From the NCBI GenBank assembly GCA_002434595.1, contig DJKK01000271.1, positions 1 to 6,105 on the forward strand: a stretch of 6,105 bases of DNA, read 5' to 3'. Below the pieces are notes generated by a model. That model did no database searches. It was not told where the DNA came from and saw nothing but the letters and a program-made list of their open reading frames with translations. Shown here piece by piece: positions 1-6,105 of the stretch (position 1 is its first letter; each line of letters starts with the position of its first letter). A program made the translations under genes and the position numbers. This DNA comes from Alphaproteobacteria bacterium UBA6544. GTDB taxonomy: Bacteria > Pseudomonadota > Alphaproteobacteria > UBA8366.

Positions 1-1405
1 CTGGTCCAGTTCCTCTGTATCGAAGCGTCACAACGCCTCCGGCTCCCCCCCTTTGCCGACCCGACCCGCCGCTGTCAGTGGTCAGCGCGTACTCTTCGAT
101 CGAAAACGGATAGGAGGCCTCAACCCGCTCGAGACTGGCGCTCGGCGTCCCGCCTGGGTTCTGCATACCACCGATATTAACCCAACCGTCCTCGTCCTTA
201 TTCGCGCCGAAGCCGCCTTTGTTGGAAAAATAGTGGTAGATGTATGAACCCGTCTTGGGTTCGTTACCGGCGATAACATATCGAAATCTCCGGGCAGCAC
301 CCGCAACCACCACATCAGGTGCCGCACCGGCCATCGCACGAATAACCGATTCGATTATTACGGCGGCAGCGAATGTCGTGCATCCGGTCACCGGCGCAGG
401 CGGCACAGGATCCACAAGGCTTCCCTTGCGGGTGAGAACTTTTATCGCCCGCGTGCTCCCTTCGTTTAGGACCTGTTGGTCGTTGCTGAGATAGAAAAAA
501 GCAATATAGACACAGGCGCTCGTATTCGCGATCGGACTGTTAAAATAGGCGGCGACCTGGTCGCCGACTTCGCGGAAATCGACTTCGACTTCGCCTTCTC
601 GGACCGTAACGGTAACCGGCACGGGATAGCGTTCCGTCGATACGCCGTCGTTATCCAGATAACTAACGCTTTTATAGACACCCGGTTTCCACTGCTGGAT
701 ATGCGCCCGCATGGCCGCTTCCCCGGCGTCAAGAATCTTCGCGCTGCATAGATCGATCCGGTCCGTCCCGTAGCGGTCGAGCAGCGCATCGAGACGCTCT
801 GCCCCGACATCCACTGATGCCAACATCGCTAATATGTCGCCGTGCGTATCTTCCGGCTTTCGCGTGTTCTCGCAGACCATGCGCAAAATGTCTTCGCGCA
901 AACCGGAACCATCCGCGAGTTTGACGGGCGGGATGCGAATCCCTTCATGAAATATCTCGGTGGCACTCGGACTGTATCCGCCAGCCGAAATACCGCCGGT
1001 ATCACTTTGGTGGGCTCGAATCGCGACCCAGAAGCGAATTTCGTCATCCCGAAAGACAGGTTTAACTAAAGTAATATCAGGCAGGTGGCTGCCGCCCCAA
1101 TAGGGGTCGTTGGCCATGATCACGTCATCCGGTCCCACGCGGCCGCAAAAATCCTCGGCCATCGCGCGTACCGCAAATGGCATCGCCCCCATATGAATTG
1201 GCGTACGTTCCGCTTGCGCGACAACCTGCGCATCTCCGTCCAGCACAACAGCCGACAAGTCACGCGACTGGTTTAGCAATGGCGAGAAACAGGTGCGGAC
1301 CATGGTTTCAACAATTTCTTCGGAAACAGATAACAACTTCTGGCGCACGACGGCTAATGTCAGTGCGTCAATCTCCAAACCGGCCTTACGACTGACTCCA
1401 TTCAT
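1..1405 (-). CDS. Hydantoinase B/oxoprolinase-family subunit (HyuB-like), C-terminus beyond left edge
   Basis: This is the catalytic-partner subunit of an ATP-dependent cyclic-amide hydrolase (5-oxoprolinase, N-methylhydantoinase, caprolactamase family), expected in the cytoplasm as a complex with HyuA. The frame is open from ATG at 1405-1403 to the left edge: 468 residues, against roughly 520-590 for complete family members, so about 50-120 are missing. Visible family motifs are NDPYWGGSHLPD at residues 99-110, RAHQSDTGG at 130-138, TEIFHEGIRIPPVKL at 149-163 and EEYALTTDSGGSGRQRGG at 437-454. D49, H107, D110 and H132 have the spacing of the metal ligands I recall for the caprolactamase B subunit. 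The start overlaps the hyuA stop as ATGA, with GGAG at 1417-1414 inside the end of hyuA, 8 nt upstream, so translation is probably coupled. No frameshift or internal stop was found. Family assignment is secure; substrate (5-oxoproline, hydantoin, lactam) is unknown. Confidence 0.93.
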   Translation of the reverse strand, partial: MNGVSRKAGLEIDALTLAVVRQKLLSVSEEIVETMVRTCFSPLLNQSRDLSAVVLDGDAQVVAQAERTPIHMGAMPFAVRAMAEDFCGRVGPDDVIMANDPYWGGSHLPDITLVKPVFRDDEIRFWVAIRAHQSDTGGISAGGYSPSATEIFHEGIRIPPVKLADGSGLREDILRMVCENTRKPEDTHGDILAMLASVDVGAERLDALLDRYGTDRIDLCSAKILDAGEAAMRAHIQQWKPGVYKSVSYLDNDGVSTERYPVPVTVTVREGEVEVDFREVGDQVAAYFNSPIANTSACVYIAFFYLSNDQQVLNEGSTRAIKVLTRKGSLVDPVPPAPVTGCTTFAAAVIIESVIRAMAGAAPDVVVAGAARRFRYVIAGNEPKTGSYIYHYFSNKGGFGANKDEDGWVNIGGMQNPGGTPSASLERVEASYPFSIEEYALTTDSGGSGRQRGGAGGVVTLRYRGTGP

Positions 1406-3465
1406 GTCCGATTCTCCGACGGCGTAATGATCAAGCTTCCATAAGGATCGATGACCGCACCATACTGTTCCGGCAGAGCGACCGTCGTTGATTCGGAATC
1501 CACTAGAGCGGGTCCCGTAAGCCGCATGCCCGGCTTTAAATCGTCAAACCAATAGCAAGGCGTATCAATCATCGTTCCCTGATACGTCTGCCGGGTTCCT
1601 CTTTGGGCCGAGACCGGGTCATTACCCCCTGTCTCTTCTTTCGGTAACGACAATGAGGGTAGTATCCCATAGGCAACGAGACGAACCGAGTCGATGACAA
1701 TCGCATTTCGCTCGTGCACATGGCGATACAACGCGCTGTAAACCTTCTCGAATGCTTCCACCATCCAGATGGCATCACCATCCTTCGATAAATTCGCACC
1801 CGAAACTTCGACCGGTATTGTGTAGACTTGACGCAAATAGCGGCAATCCAAAAGCCGAGTGAAACGTATGTCCTCGGACGTAAATCCCTCATCACTAAGG
1901 GCCGCCACTGCTACGGCTTCCATTTCGGAGAAGAACAGCCGGACGTCTTCCGTTTTCATATCAAGCAAGTTCTTACCGACCACTCGCTGATAATCATGCC
2001 GGACATCGGCGGCGAGAAATCCGAGCGCGCTCAACACCGATGCCTCGCGCGGGACGATCGCTCGGGGAATCTCTAGCTCCTGCGCCACGGCGGCAGCATG
2101 AAGGCCGCCTGCGCCCCCGAACGAAAAAATTGTGAACTCACGCGGGTCCAACCCACGGCGTACCGTGTTGGCGCGCATGCCTTCGGCGATCCGTGCACTC
2201 GCAAGAGCATTGATCGCGAGGGCCGCTTCTTCCGCTGGCAACCCAAGCGGCCCTGCGACGTGCTCTTCTATGGCTTTCGCCGCCAACGACCGATCTAAAG
2301 CCAAACGACCACCGAGAAATGTTTCCTGCGCGATCAATCCCAAAACCAAGTTTGCATCCGTTAAAGTCGGCTCCGTTCCACCTTGCCCGTAACATGCCGG
2401 CCCCGGCGAAGCGCCCGCGCTATGAGGCCCAAGGTCGAGAATGCCGCCGGGATCGATCCAAGCGACACTGCCGCCGCCCGCCCCGAGTGCGGAGATATCC
2501 AACGCCGGGATCGCAATCTTCACTTCACCGAGCTGTGTCTCTTGGCGTTCAAGTGGTTTACCGTCTTCGATTAGACAGATATCCGTGCTCGTACCGCCCA
2601 TATCATAGGTCACGACCCGAGGCTCATCGGTCAATTTCGCAAAGAGGGCCCCGGCCATCGCGCCGCCCGCCGGGCCGCTGGTCACGGCGCCTACCGCGTG
2701 CCGAACGGCATGGTCGAGGGGCAGCACGCCGCCGGTCGATTGCATGACCAACACCGGTGCCGCAAGCCCTTCGTTGCCAAGCTTCGTCGCAAGCTGCTCC
2801 AGATAACCACCGAGCCCTGGTCCAACATAGGCATTTACTGCCGCGGTACTTACGCGGTCGTACTCGCCGTCCCGCCGCAACACCTCATGCGACAATGATA
2901 CGAAAGGTGCCCAACCGCTCTCTGCAACGATTTCTCGAACGCGGCTCTCATGCACACCGTTCCGGTGCGCATGTAGAAAAAGTACGACCAGTCCTTCGAC
3001 CTGTTTGTCTTGCAGTGCCTTGATCGCCACGCGAACGCCATCTTCGTCGAGCGATTTTTCCACTTCGCCCTTCGCATTCACGCGCTCATTGACTTCAAGT
3101 CGCTTTGGCCGTTCGATCAGAGGATCCGGCGGGGCCATGCGGATGTTGTATCGATTCTGCTTACTGCCGTCGCGTAACTCGATGACATCGCGAAATCCGG
3201 TGGTCGTGATTAATCCAAGCTCAGCCCCTTTGCGTTCCACGACCAAATTCGTTGCGACCGTAGACCCGTGAATAAACAATCCAGTCGCACGCAACATGTC
3301 CTGAAGCGTCAACGCCATGCGTTCTGCCAGCAAAGAGAGACCCTCCATGACGCCGCGGGATGGGTCGTCGGGTGTCGACGGGGTCTTAGCCGTGTACAGC
3401 CGGCCAGTGGCGTCGACACAGACAAGATCGGTAAAGGTGCCGCCGATATCTACGCCAATCTGCAT
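1402..3465 (-). CDS. Hydantoinase A/oxoprolinase-family ATP-binding subunit (HyuA-like)
   Basis: This 687-residue protein is the ATP-using subunit of a two-component cyclic-amide hydrolase. In the family, ATP activates the amide carbonyl (carboxy-phosphate-like chemistry) before ring opening with HyuB. The N-terminal Hydant_A_N domain opens with the ASKHA phosphate-binding motif VDIGGTFTD at residues 5-13, then GSTVATN at 67-73 and TTGFRDVIELR at 88-98. The central hydantoinase_A domain has EYDRVSTAAVNAYVGP at 201-216, TSGPAGG at 262-268, the second phosphate motif YDMGGTSTD at 287-295, GAGGGS at 328-333 and FSFGGAGGLHA at 448-458. A C-terminal domain follows from about residue 500. Length is normal (about 680-720). 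The start is supported by AGAGAGGA at 3479-3472, 6 nt from the ATG. The stop overlaps the hyuB-like start. Acetone or acetophenone carboxylase subunits are related, but no gamma-type subunit is visible here, so an amide hydrolase is preferred. Substrate is not determinable from sequence. Confidence 0.95.
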   Translation of the reverse strand: MQIGVDIGGTFTDLVCVDATGRLYTAKTPSTPDDPSRGVMEGLSLLAERMALTLQDMLRATGLFIHGSTVATNLVVERKGAELGLITTTGFRDVIELRDGSKQNRYNIRMAPPDPLIERPKRLEVNERVNAKGEVEKSLDEDGVRVAIKALQDKQVEGLVVLFLHAHRNGVHESRVREIVAESGWAPFVSLSHEVLRRDGEYDRVSTAAVNAYVGPGLGGYLEQLATKLGNEGLAAPVLVMQSTGGVLPLDHAVRHAVGAVTSGPAGGAMAGALFAKLTDEPRVVTYDMGGTSTDICLIEDGKPLERQETQLGEVKIAIPALDISALGAGGGSVAWIDPGGILDLGPHSAGASPGPACYGQGGTEPTLTDANLVLGLIAQETFLGGRLALDRSLAAKAIEEHVAGPLGLPAEEAALAINALASARIAEGMRANTVRRGLDPREFTIFSFGGAGGLHAAAVAQELEIPRAIVPREASVLSALGFLAADVRHDYQRVVGKNLLDMKTEDVRLFFSEMEAVAVAALSDEGFTSEDIRFTRLLDCRYLRQVYTIPVEVSGANLSKDGDAIWMVEAFEKVYSALYRHVHERNAIVIDSVRLVAYGILPSLSLPKEETGGNDPVSAQRGTRQTYQGTMIDTPCYWFDDLKPGMRLTGPALVDSESTTVALPEQYGAVIDPYGSLIITPSENRT

Positions 3466-3517
3466 ACGCGATCCTCTCTAAAAGTATTAGCGAAAAGCCT
3501 GGGGATACAGCCGGCAT

Positions 3518-3546
3518 TTGTCAGTGCGTATCATCGCTCTAATTAT
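3518..3546 (+). promoter_or_regulatory. Probable sigma70-like promoter of the aminotransferase operon
   Basis: TTGTCA at 3518-3523 matches the -35 consensus at 5 of 6 positions. AATTAT at 3541-3546 matches TATAAT at 4 of 6, and the spacer is the ideal 17 bp. Transcription would begin near 3553, leaving a leader of about 55 nt before the ATG at 3610. The position in a divergent gap, with no competing upstream gene on this strand, fits a promoter for the two aminotransferase genes. This is consensus matching by eye, not measured activity. Confidence 0.45.
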
Positions 3547-3595
3547 GGTCTTTAGCCCCGTTTTCCAGGGGTGCTGACCTGTCCCGATCACGAGC

Positions 3596-3602
3596 AAGGA
3601 GG
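3596..3602 (+). promoter_or_regulatory. Ribosome binding site fixing the class III aminotransferase start
   Basis: AAGGAGG is a near-perfect Shine-Dalgarno sequence 7 nt before the ATG at 3610. It decides against the in-frame GTG at 3571, which would add 13 residues (beginning LTCPDHEQGG when the start residue is excluded) with no family resemblance and would place this site inside the coding region. Confidence 0.85.
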
Positions 3603-3609
3603 CGTTCCA

Positions 3610-4920
3610 ATGAGCGAAAGACCGGTCTCCGCCGCCCTGTATGACCGGGCAAAATCCGTCATGCCGGGTGGCAACACCCGGATCACGGTGTTCATGAAGC
3701 CACACCCTTATTATGCGTCCCACGGAGAGGGTTGCTGGCTCACAGACGCTGACGGCGTCGAACGGCTGGATTTCACAAACAATTACAACTCACTCATTCA
3801 CGGGCACGCGCACCCCACTATCGTCGCAGCTGTGCAGGCTCAACTTCAGCGGGGCACCGCCTACCCCATGGCAACAGAGGTGGAAATCCGTCTTGCTGAA
3901 TTGATGTGTGAACGGGTACCTTCCTTTGAGCAAATTCGCTTTTGCAACTCCGGATCGGAAGCTGTCATGTTTGCCGTGAAGGCGGCCCGTGCCCATTCCG
4001 GGCGCTACAAAATTGCGAAATGCGAAGGCTCCTATCACGGGTCTTACGACCAATTAGAAGTCAGCCTCGATCCAACGCCAGAGACATGGGGTAATAGTGA
4101 TCCGAAATCGGTCCCGTACGTCGCGGGTACGCCGAAGAGCGTCTTGGACGACGTCGTGGTTATCCCCTACAACAAACCCGATGAAGCGGAACCGATCCTA
4201 CGTAAGCACGCACGAGAACTCGCCTGCATCGTGATCGATTTGATGCCGAACCGTGGCGGCTTAATACCGGCCACCCCGGAATTCGTCGCGATGCTGAAGC
4301 GCGTCAAAGAGGATACCGGCGTCCTGCTTGTTTTCGACGAGGTCATCACCCTACGTCTTGCGCTCGGCGGGGCACAGGAATTGTTCGGAATACGGCCAGA
4401 TCTGACAGCGACCGGTAAGATCATCGGCGGCGGATTTCCTGTTGGCGCTGTCGCCGGTTCGGCCGAGGTGATGGCGGTCTTTGACCCGGGTGATGGCAAA
4501 CCGGCACTTTCCCATTCCGGCACCTTTAACGCCAATCCAATGACCATGGTTGCCGGTGAGGCCGCCATGCGATTACTGACGCAGGACGAGATTGACCGCA
4601 TCGGCGCGTTGGGCGACCGAGCCCGCACCGGTATTGCTGAGGGAATGCAGGAAATCGGGTTGGCAGGACAGGTCACGGGTCTGGGGTCCTTGTTCCGGAT
4701 ACACGTCCACAATCGGCCGCTGAGCGACTACCGTTCGATGCTGACATCCGAACGAGAAAAGGCGCTTCTATCCGCGATCGTCCACAATATGCGGAATGAC
4801 GGCGTCTTTGTGAACGAGCGAGGCGTCTGTTCGCTTTCAACGCCGATGGGTGATGACGAAATCGAAACGTTTTTAATCTGTTTCAAATCGGCGGCGGAAA
4901 CGGCACTTGCCGAGCGCTAG
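3610..4920 (+). CDS. Class III PLP-dependent aminotransferase, glutamate-1-semialdehyde aminomutase-like
   Basis: This 436-residue fold-type I PLP enzyme belongs to the HemL-like branch of class III aminotransferases and probably moves an amino group between an amino acid or amine and a keto acid in the cytoplasm. Visible sites are SGSEAVM at residues 114-120 (cofactor phosphate region), EGSYHG at 139-144 (Y142 stacking on the PLP ring), FDEV at 242-245 with D243 to the pyridine nitrogen, GKIIGGG with the Schiff-base lysine K270, and a downstream GTFNANP segment (phosphate contact from the other subunit). True HemL reads about FDEVMTGFRVALGG; here it is FDEVITLRLALGG, one residue shorter beside the active site. 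As I recall, that short form is typical of HemL-like enzymes annotated only as aspartate aminotransferase family. With the hyuAB-like neighbours, this argues against a haem role. The stop lies 29 nt before the next gene, so the two are probably co-transcribed. Fold and PLP chemistry are certain; substrate, and transaminase versus aminomutase, are open. Confidence 0.93.
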   Translation: MSERPVSAALYDRAKSVMPGGNTRITVFMKPHPYYASHGEGCWLTDADGVERLDFTNNYNSLIHGHAHPTIVAAVQAQLQRGTAYPMATEVEIRLAELMCERVPSFEQIRFCNSGSEAVMFAVKAARAHSGRYKIAKCEGSYHGSYDQLEVSLDPTPETWGNSDPKSVPYVAGTPKSVLDDVVVIPYNKPDEAEPILRKHARELACIVIDLMPNRGGLIPATPEFVAMLKRVKEDTGVLLVFDEVITLRLALGGAQELFGIRPDLTATGKIIGGGFPVGAVAGSAEVMAVFDPGDGKPALSHSGTFNANPMTMVAGEAAMRLLTQDEIDRIGALGDRARTGIAEGMQEIGLAGQVTGLGSLFRIHVHNRPLSDYRSMLTSEREKALLSAIVHNMRNDGVFVNERGVCSLSTPMGDDEIETFLICFKSAAETALAER

Positions 4921-4933
4921 AAGCACTCTGTTA

Positions 4934-4942
4934 AAGGGAGGG
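4934..4942 (+). promoter_or_regulatory. Ribosome binding site deciding the class IV aminotransferase start
   Basis: AAGGGAGGG precedes two in-frame ATGs, at 4944 and 4950. It leaves only 1 nt before the first but 7 nt before the second, so 4950 is the likely start and the protein begins MSENWVVWFNGE. The difference is two residues and does not affect function. Confidence 0.7.
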
Positions 4943-4949
4943 TATGGGG

Positions 4950-5873
4950 ATGTCCGAGAATTGGGTCGTTTGGTTTAACGGAGAAATCGTCCCTGAGACC
5001 GAAGCGCGTGTTCCCTTTCGGGATCGCGGCTTCAAATACGGCGACGCGGCCTTCGATACCACGCGGACGTTTGGGCACCGCATCTTCAAACTCGACGAAC
5101 ATCTAGATCGCTTCTATCGCTCGTTGAAATATTTGCGGATCGATCCCGGCATTTCCAAGGAAGATTTAAAACGGGCGACAGAAGAAGTCGTGGAGATAAA
5201 CTTGCGAAACGTATCCGAAGACGAAGATATTTGGGTTACGCAACGCATCACCCGCGGCCTCGAGCCTGCCGACAGACGGCTATGGACCGAATACCCGGAA
5301 CGCACAGTCCTCGTCGAAAGTCGGCCATTGCCCTTCCGGGACCGCGGCAAGTTCTATCGGGACGGCTTGCGCGTAAGGACACCATCAGTGCGCCGTCCCC
5401 CACCCGACACGCTCAGTCCCCGAGCCAAGACACATAATTATCTCAATCTGATAATCGCTGAGCTTGAAGTGATGGACGCAGACCCCGACGCCCACGCGCT
5501 CTTATTGGACACAAACGGGAATCTCGCGGAAGGCAAAGGCAGTAACATCTTCATTGTGAAGGACGGTGTAGTTCTCACGCCAAAAGAGCGCTACGTTCTC
5601 CCGGGTGTGAGCCGTCAAACCGCTATAGACCTCGCCAGGGAACAGAACTTGCCGGTCGAAGAAGCGGATATCGATCTCTATGATACGATGAACGCGGCGG
5701 AGATTTTTATCACGTCGACCAGTTTCTGCATCTGTCCCGTCAGTAATGTCAACGGCGTTACCATCGGCGACGGCAATGTCCCGGGCCCCATCACCAAGCA
5801 ATTGATCGACGCTTATGTAGACTATGTCAGGTGCGATTGGTATGGGCAGTATCTTAAACACTCGAACACATGA
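4950..5873 (+). CDS. Class IV PLP-dependent aminotransferase (D-amino-acid/branched-chain aminotransferase-like)
   Basis: This 307-residue fold-type IV PLP enzyme has the usual family length (about 280-310). Family landmarks in order: WFNGEIVPE at residues 8-16, DRGFKYGDAAFDTTRTF at 25-41, KLDEHLDRFYRS at 47-58 (R54 corresponds to the PLP-phosphate arginine), AKTHNYLN at 159-166 with K160 as the Schiff-base lysine, NLAEGKGSNIF with E194 binding the pyridine nitrogen, VLPGVSR near 213-219, and a C-terminal EIFITSTSF loop. The FDTTRTF strand and DEHLDR helix look closer to D-amino-acid aminotransferase-like proteins than to IlvE, which has FEGIR here. 4-Amino-4-deoxychorismate lyase and R-selective amine transaminases share the fold and are not excluded. 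The gene starts 29 nt after the class III gene without an intervening terminator, so it is probably second in the operon. Having two evolutionarily unrelated aminotransferase folds adjacent suggests action on different amino groups, stereoisomers or successive steps; that is inference. Confidence 0.92.
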   Translation: MSENWVVWFNGEIVPETEARVPFRDRGFKYGDAAFDTTRTFGHRIFKLDEHLDRFYRSLKYLRIDPGISKEDLKRATEEVVEINLRNVSEDEDIWVTQRITRGLEPADRRLWTEYPERTVLVESRPLPFRDRGKFYRDGLRVRTPSVRRPPPDTLSPRAKTHNYLNLIIAELEVMDADPDAHALLLDTNGNLAEGKGSNIFIVKDGVVLTPKERYVLPGVSRQTAIDLAREQNLPVEEADIDLYDTMNAAEIFITSTSFCICPVSNVNGVTIGDGNVPGPITKQLIDAYVDYVRCDWYGQYLKHSNT

Positions 5874-6105
5874 TTGGCCCGAATGGAAGCGCCACATTTA
5901 AGAATGTGCTGAAAAGGGACCAAGAAGGACAGAACTAGAACAAAATTGTCCCACCCTATAAAAACACCACTACTTTCAATGACTTAGAAAGAAAGTGGTG
6001 CTCAGGGGTTGGGTCAAAAAATCACTATAAATCAATGAATTATACAGAGGTTAGTCACTTTTTATTGGCACCAGGAAGCATGGCGTTGCATAGCGAATTG
6101 ACTAA
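5874..6105. other. AT-rich flank without an assignable gene
   Basis: These 232 bases follow the aminotransferase operon. GC falls to 44 of 120 bases between 5941 and 6060, clearly below the neighbouring coding sequence. Contents: a small hairpin at 5893-5908 (6-bp stem, 4-nt loop, no T-run), an inverted pair GGGACCAA (5916-5923) and TTGTCCC (5946-5952), and the hairpin annotated separately. At the right edge two frames stay open: a plus frame from ATG 6035 (23 complete codons; second ATG at 6080) and a minus frame entering at 6105 and stopping at 6057-6055 (16 codons, ending LPGANKK). Neither is recognisable, and neither is long enough to call a gene. Confidence 0.6.
5960..6000 (-). terminator. 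Candidate intrinsic terminator, reading leftward
   Basis: Read on the minus strand, CACCACTTTC (6000-5991) pairs with GAAA (5977-5974) and GTGGTG (5970-5965) as a 10-bp stem with a 3-nt bulge and 13-nt loop, followed directly by TTTTT (5964-5960). This is the layout of a rho-independent terminator, though the stem is only moderately GC-rich. On the plus strand the hairpin has no T-run after it, so it would be a poor terminator for the aminotransferase operon. It implies leftward transcription arriving from beyond the right edge. Confidence 0.45.

Larger units (their letters stand above)
3466..3609. promoter_or_regulatory. Divergent intergenic control region
   Basis: This 144-bp gap separates the leftward hyuAB-like genes from the rightward aminotransferase genes and must hold the promoters of both. 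The rightward promoter is annotated separately. For the leftward genes, CATAAT at 3547-3542 resembles a -10 box and overlaps the rightward -10 on the other strand, but it has no convincing -35. TAATAC at 3489-3484 lies too close to the ATG for a normal leader. A loose inverted pair, GATAC at 3504-3508 and GTATC at 3528-3532, flanks the rightward -35 and could be an operator, though 5-bp arms are weak evidence. No regulator gene lies in the window. Confidence 0.5.

Noticed and set aside
466..810. 114-codon minus-strand open frame, and neighbouring short frames between 53 and 1395
   Set aside because: All overlap the hyuB-like reading frame, which is continuous and full of family motifs; they are out-of-frame or antisense shadows.
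2319..2747. 142-codon plus-strand open frame opposite hyuA
   Set aside because: It is antisense to the conserved hyuA core (second phosphate motif region), very rich in arginine and proline, and lacks a convincing ribosome site.
3556..3571. CCCC / GGGG inverted pair as an operator
   Set aside because: The arms are 4 bp of a single base repeated around an 8-base spacer, which is easily found by chance in this sequence.
3571..3609. Upstream GTG start for the class III aminotransferase
   Set aside because: It would put the AAGGAGG ribosome site inside the gene and add 13 residues without family resemblance.
4167..4712. 181-codon minus-strand open frame opposite the class III aminotransferase
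   Set aside because: It is antisense to a gene with intact catalytic motifs, has no recognisable domain, and its proline/serine/arginine-rich composition is typical of a shadow frame.
5893..5908. Hairpin CACATT-TAAG-AATGTG just after the class IV gene as an operon terminator
   Set aside because: The stem is only 6 bp and AT-rich, and no T-run follows on either strand.
5874..6105. tRNA gene or phage attachment site in the AT-rich tail
   Set aside because: I could not fold any part into a cloverleaf, and there is no recognisable direct repeat or integrase within the window.

Overview
The window holds four protein genes and two short non-coding stretches. It comes from a bacterium with compact genes, strong Shine-Dalgarno sites and coding GC somewhat above 50%. 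Protein style and gene grouping suggest a proteobacterium, perhaps an alphaproteobacterium, but no marker here settles the taxonomy.

Left half, minus strand: a two-gene unit reading leftward. hyuA-like (3465-1402) encodes the ATP-binding subunit of a hydantoinase/oxoprolinase. It overlaps by ATGA with a hyuB-like gene (1405 down to base 1) for the partner subunit, which runs off the left edge after 468 residues. The second gene is easy to miss because its stop codon lies outside the window.

Centre: a 144-bp divergent intergenic region (3466-3609) with a good sigma70-like promoter pointing right and Shine-Dalgarno sites for both flanking genes.

Right half, plus strand: two PLP-dependent aminotransferases 29 nt apart, probably one operon. 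The first (3610-4920) is fold-type I, class III and related to glutamate-1-semialdehyde aminomutase, but probably not a haem enzyme. The second (4950-5873) is fold-type IV, like D-amino-acid or branched-chain aminotransferases.

Right edge (5874-6105): an AT-rich flank of about 37% GC between 5941 and 6060. It has a hairpin followed by a T-run when read on the minus strand, so a leftward gene may lie beyond the right edge.

Working model (inference): the HyuA/HyuB enzyme spends ATP to open a cyclic amide (lactam, hydantoin or 5-oxoproline type), and the aminotransferases process the amino group released. The known precedent is caprolactam catabolism, where a HyuAB-like caprolactamase is followed by a class III transaminase. 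The pairing of a HemL-like enzyme with a class IV aminotransferase is unusual, and the substrate cannot be read from sequence. I found no mobile element, CRISPR array, tRNA or rRNA.
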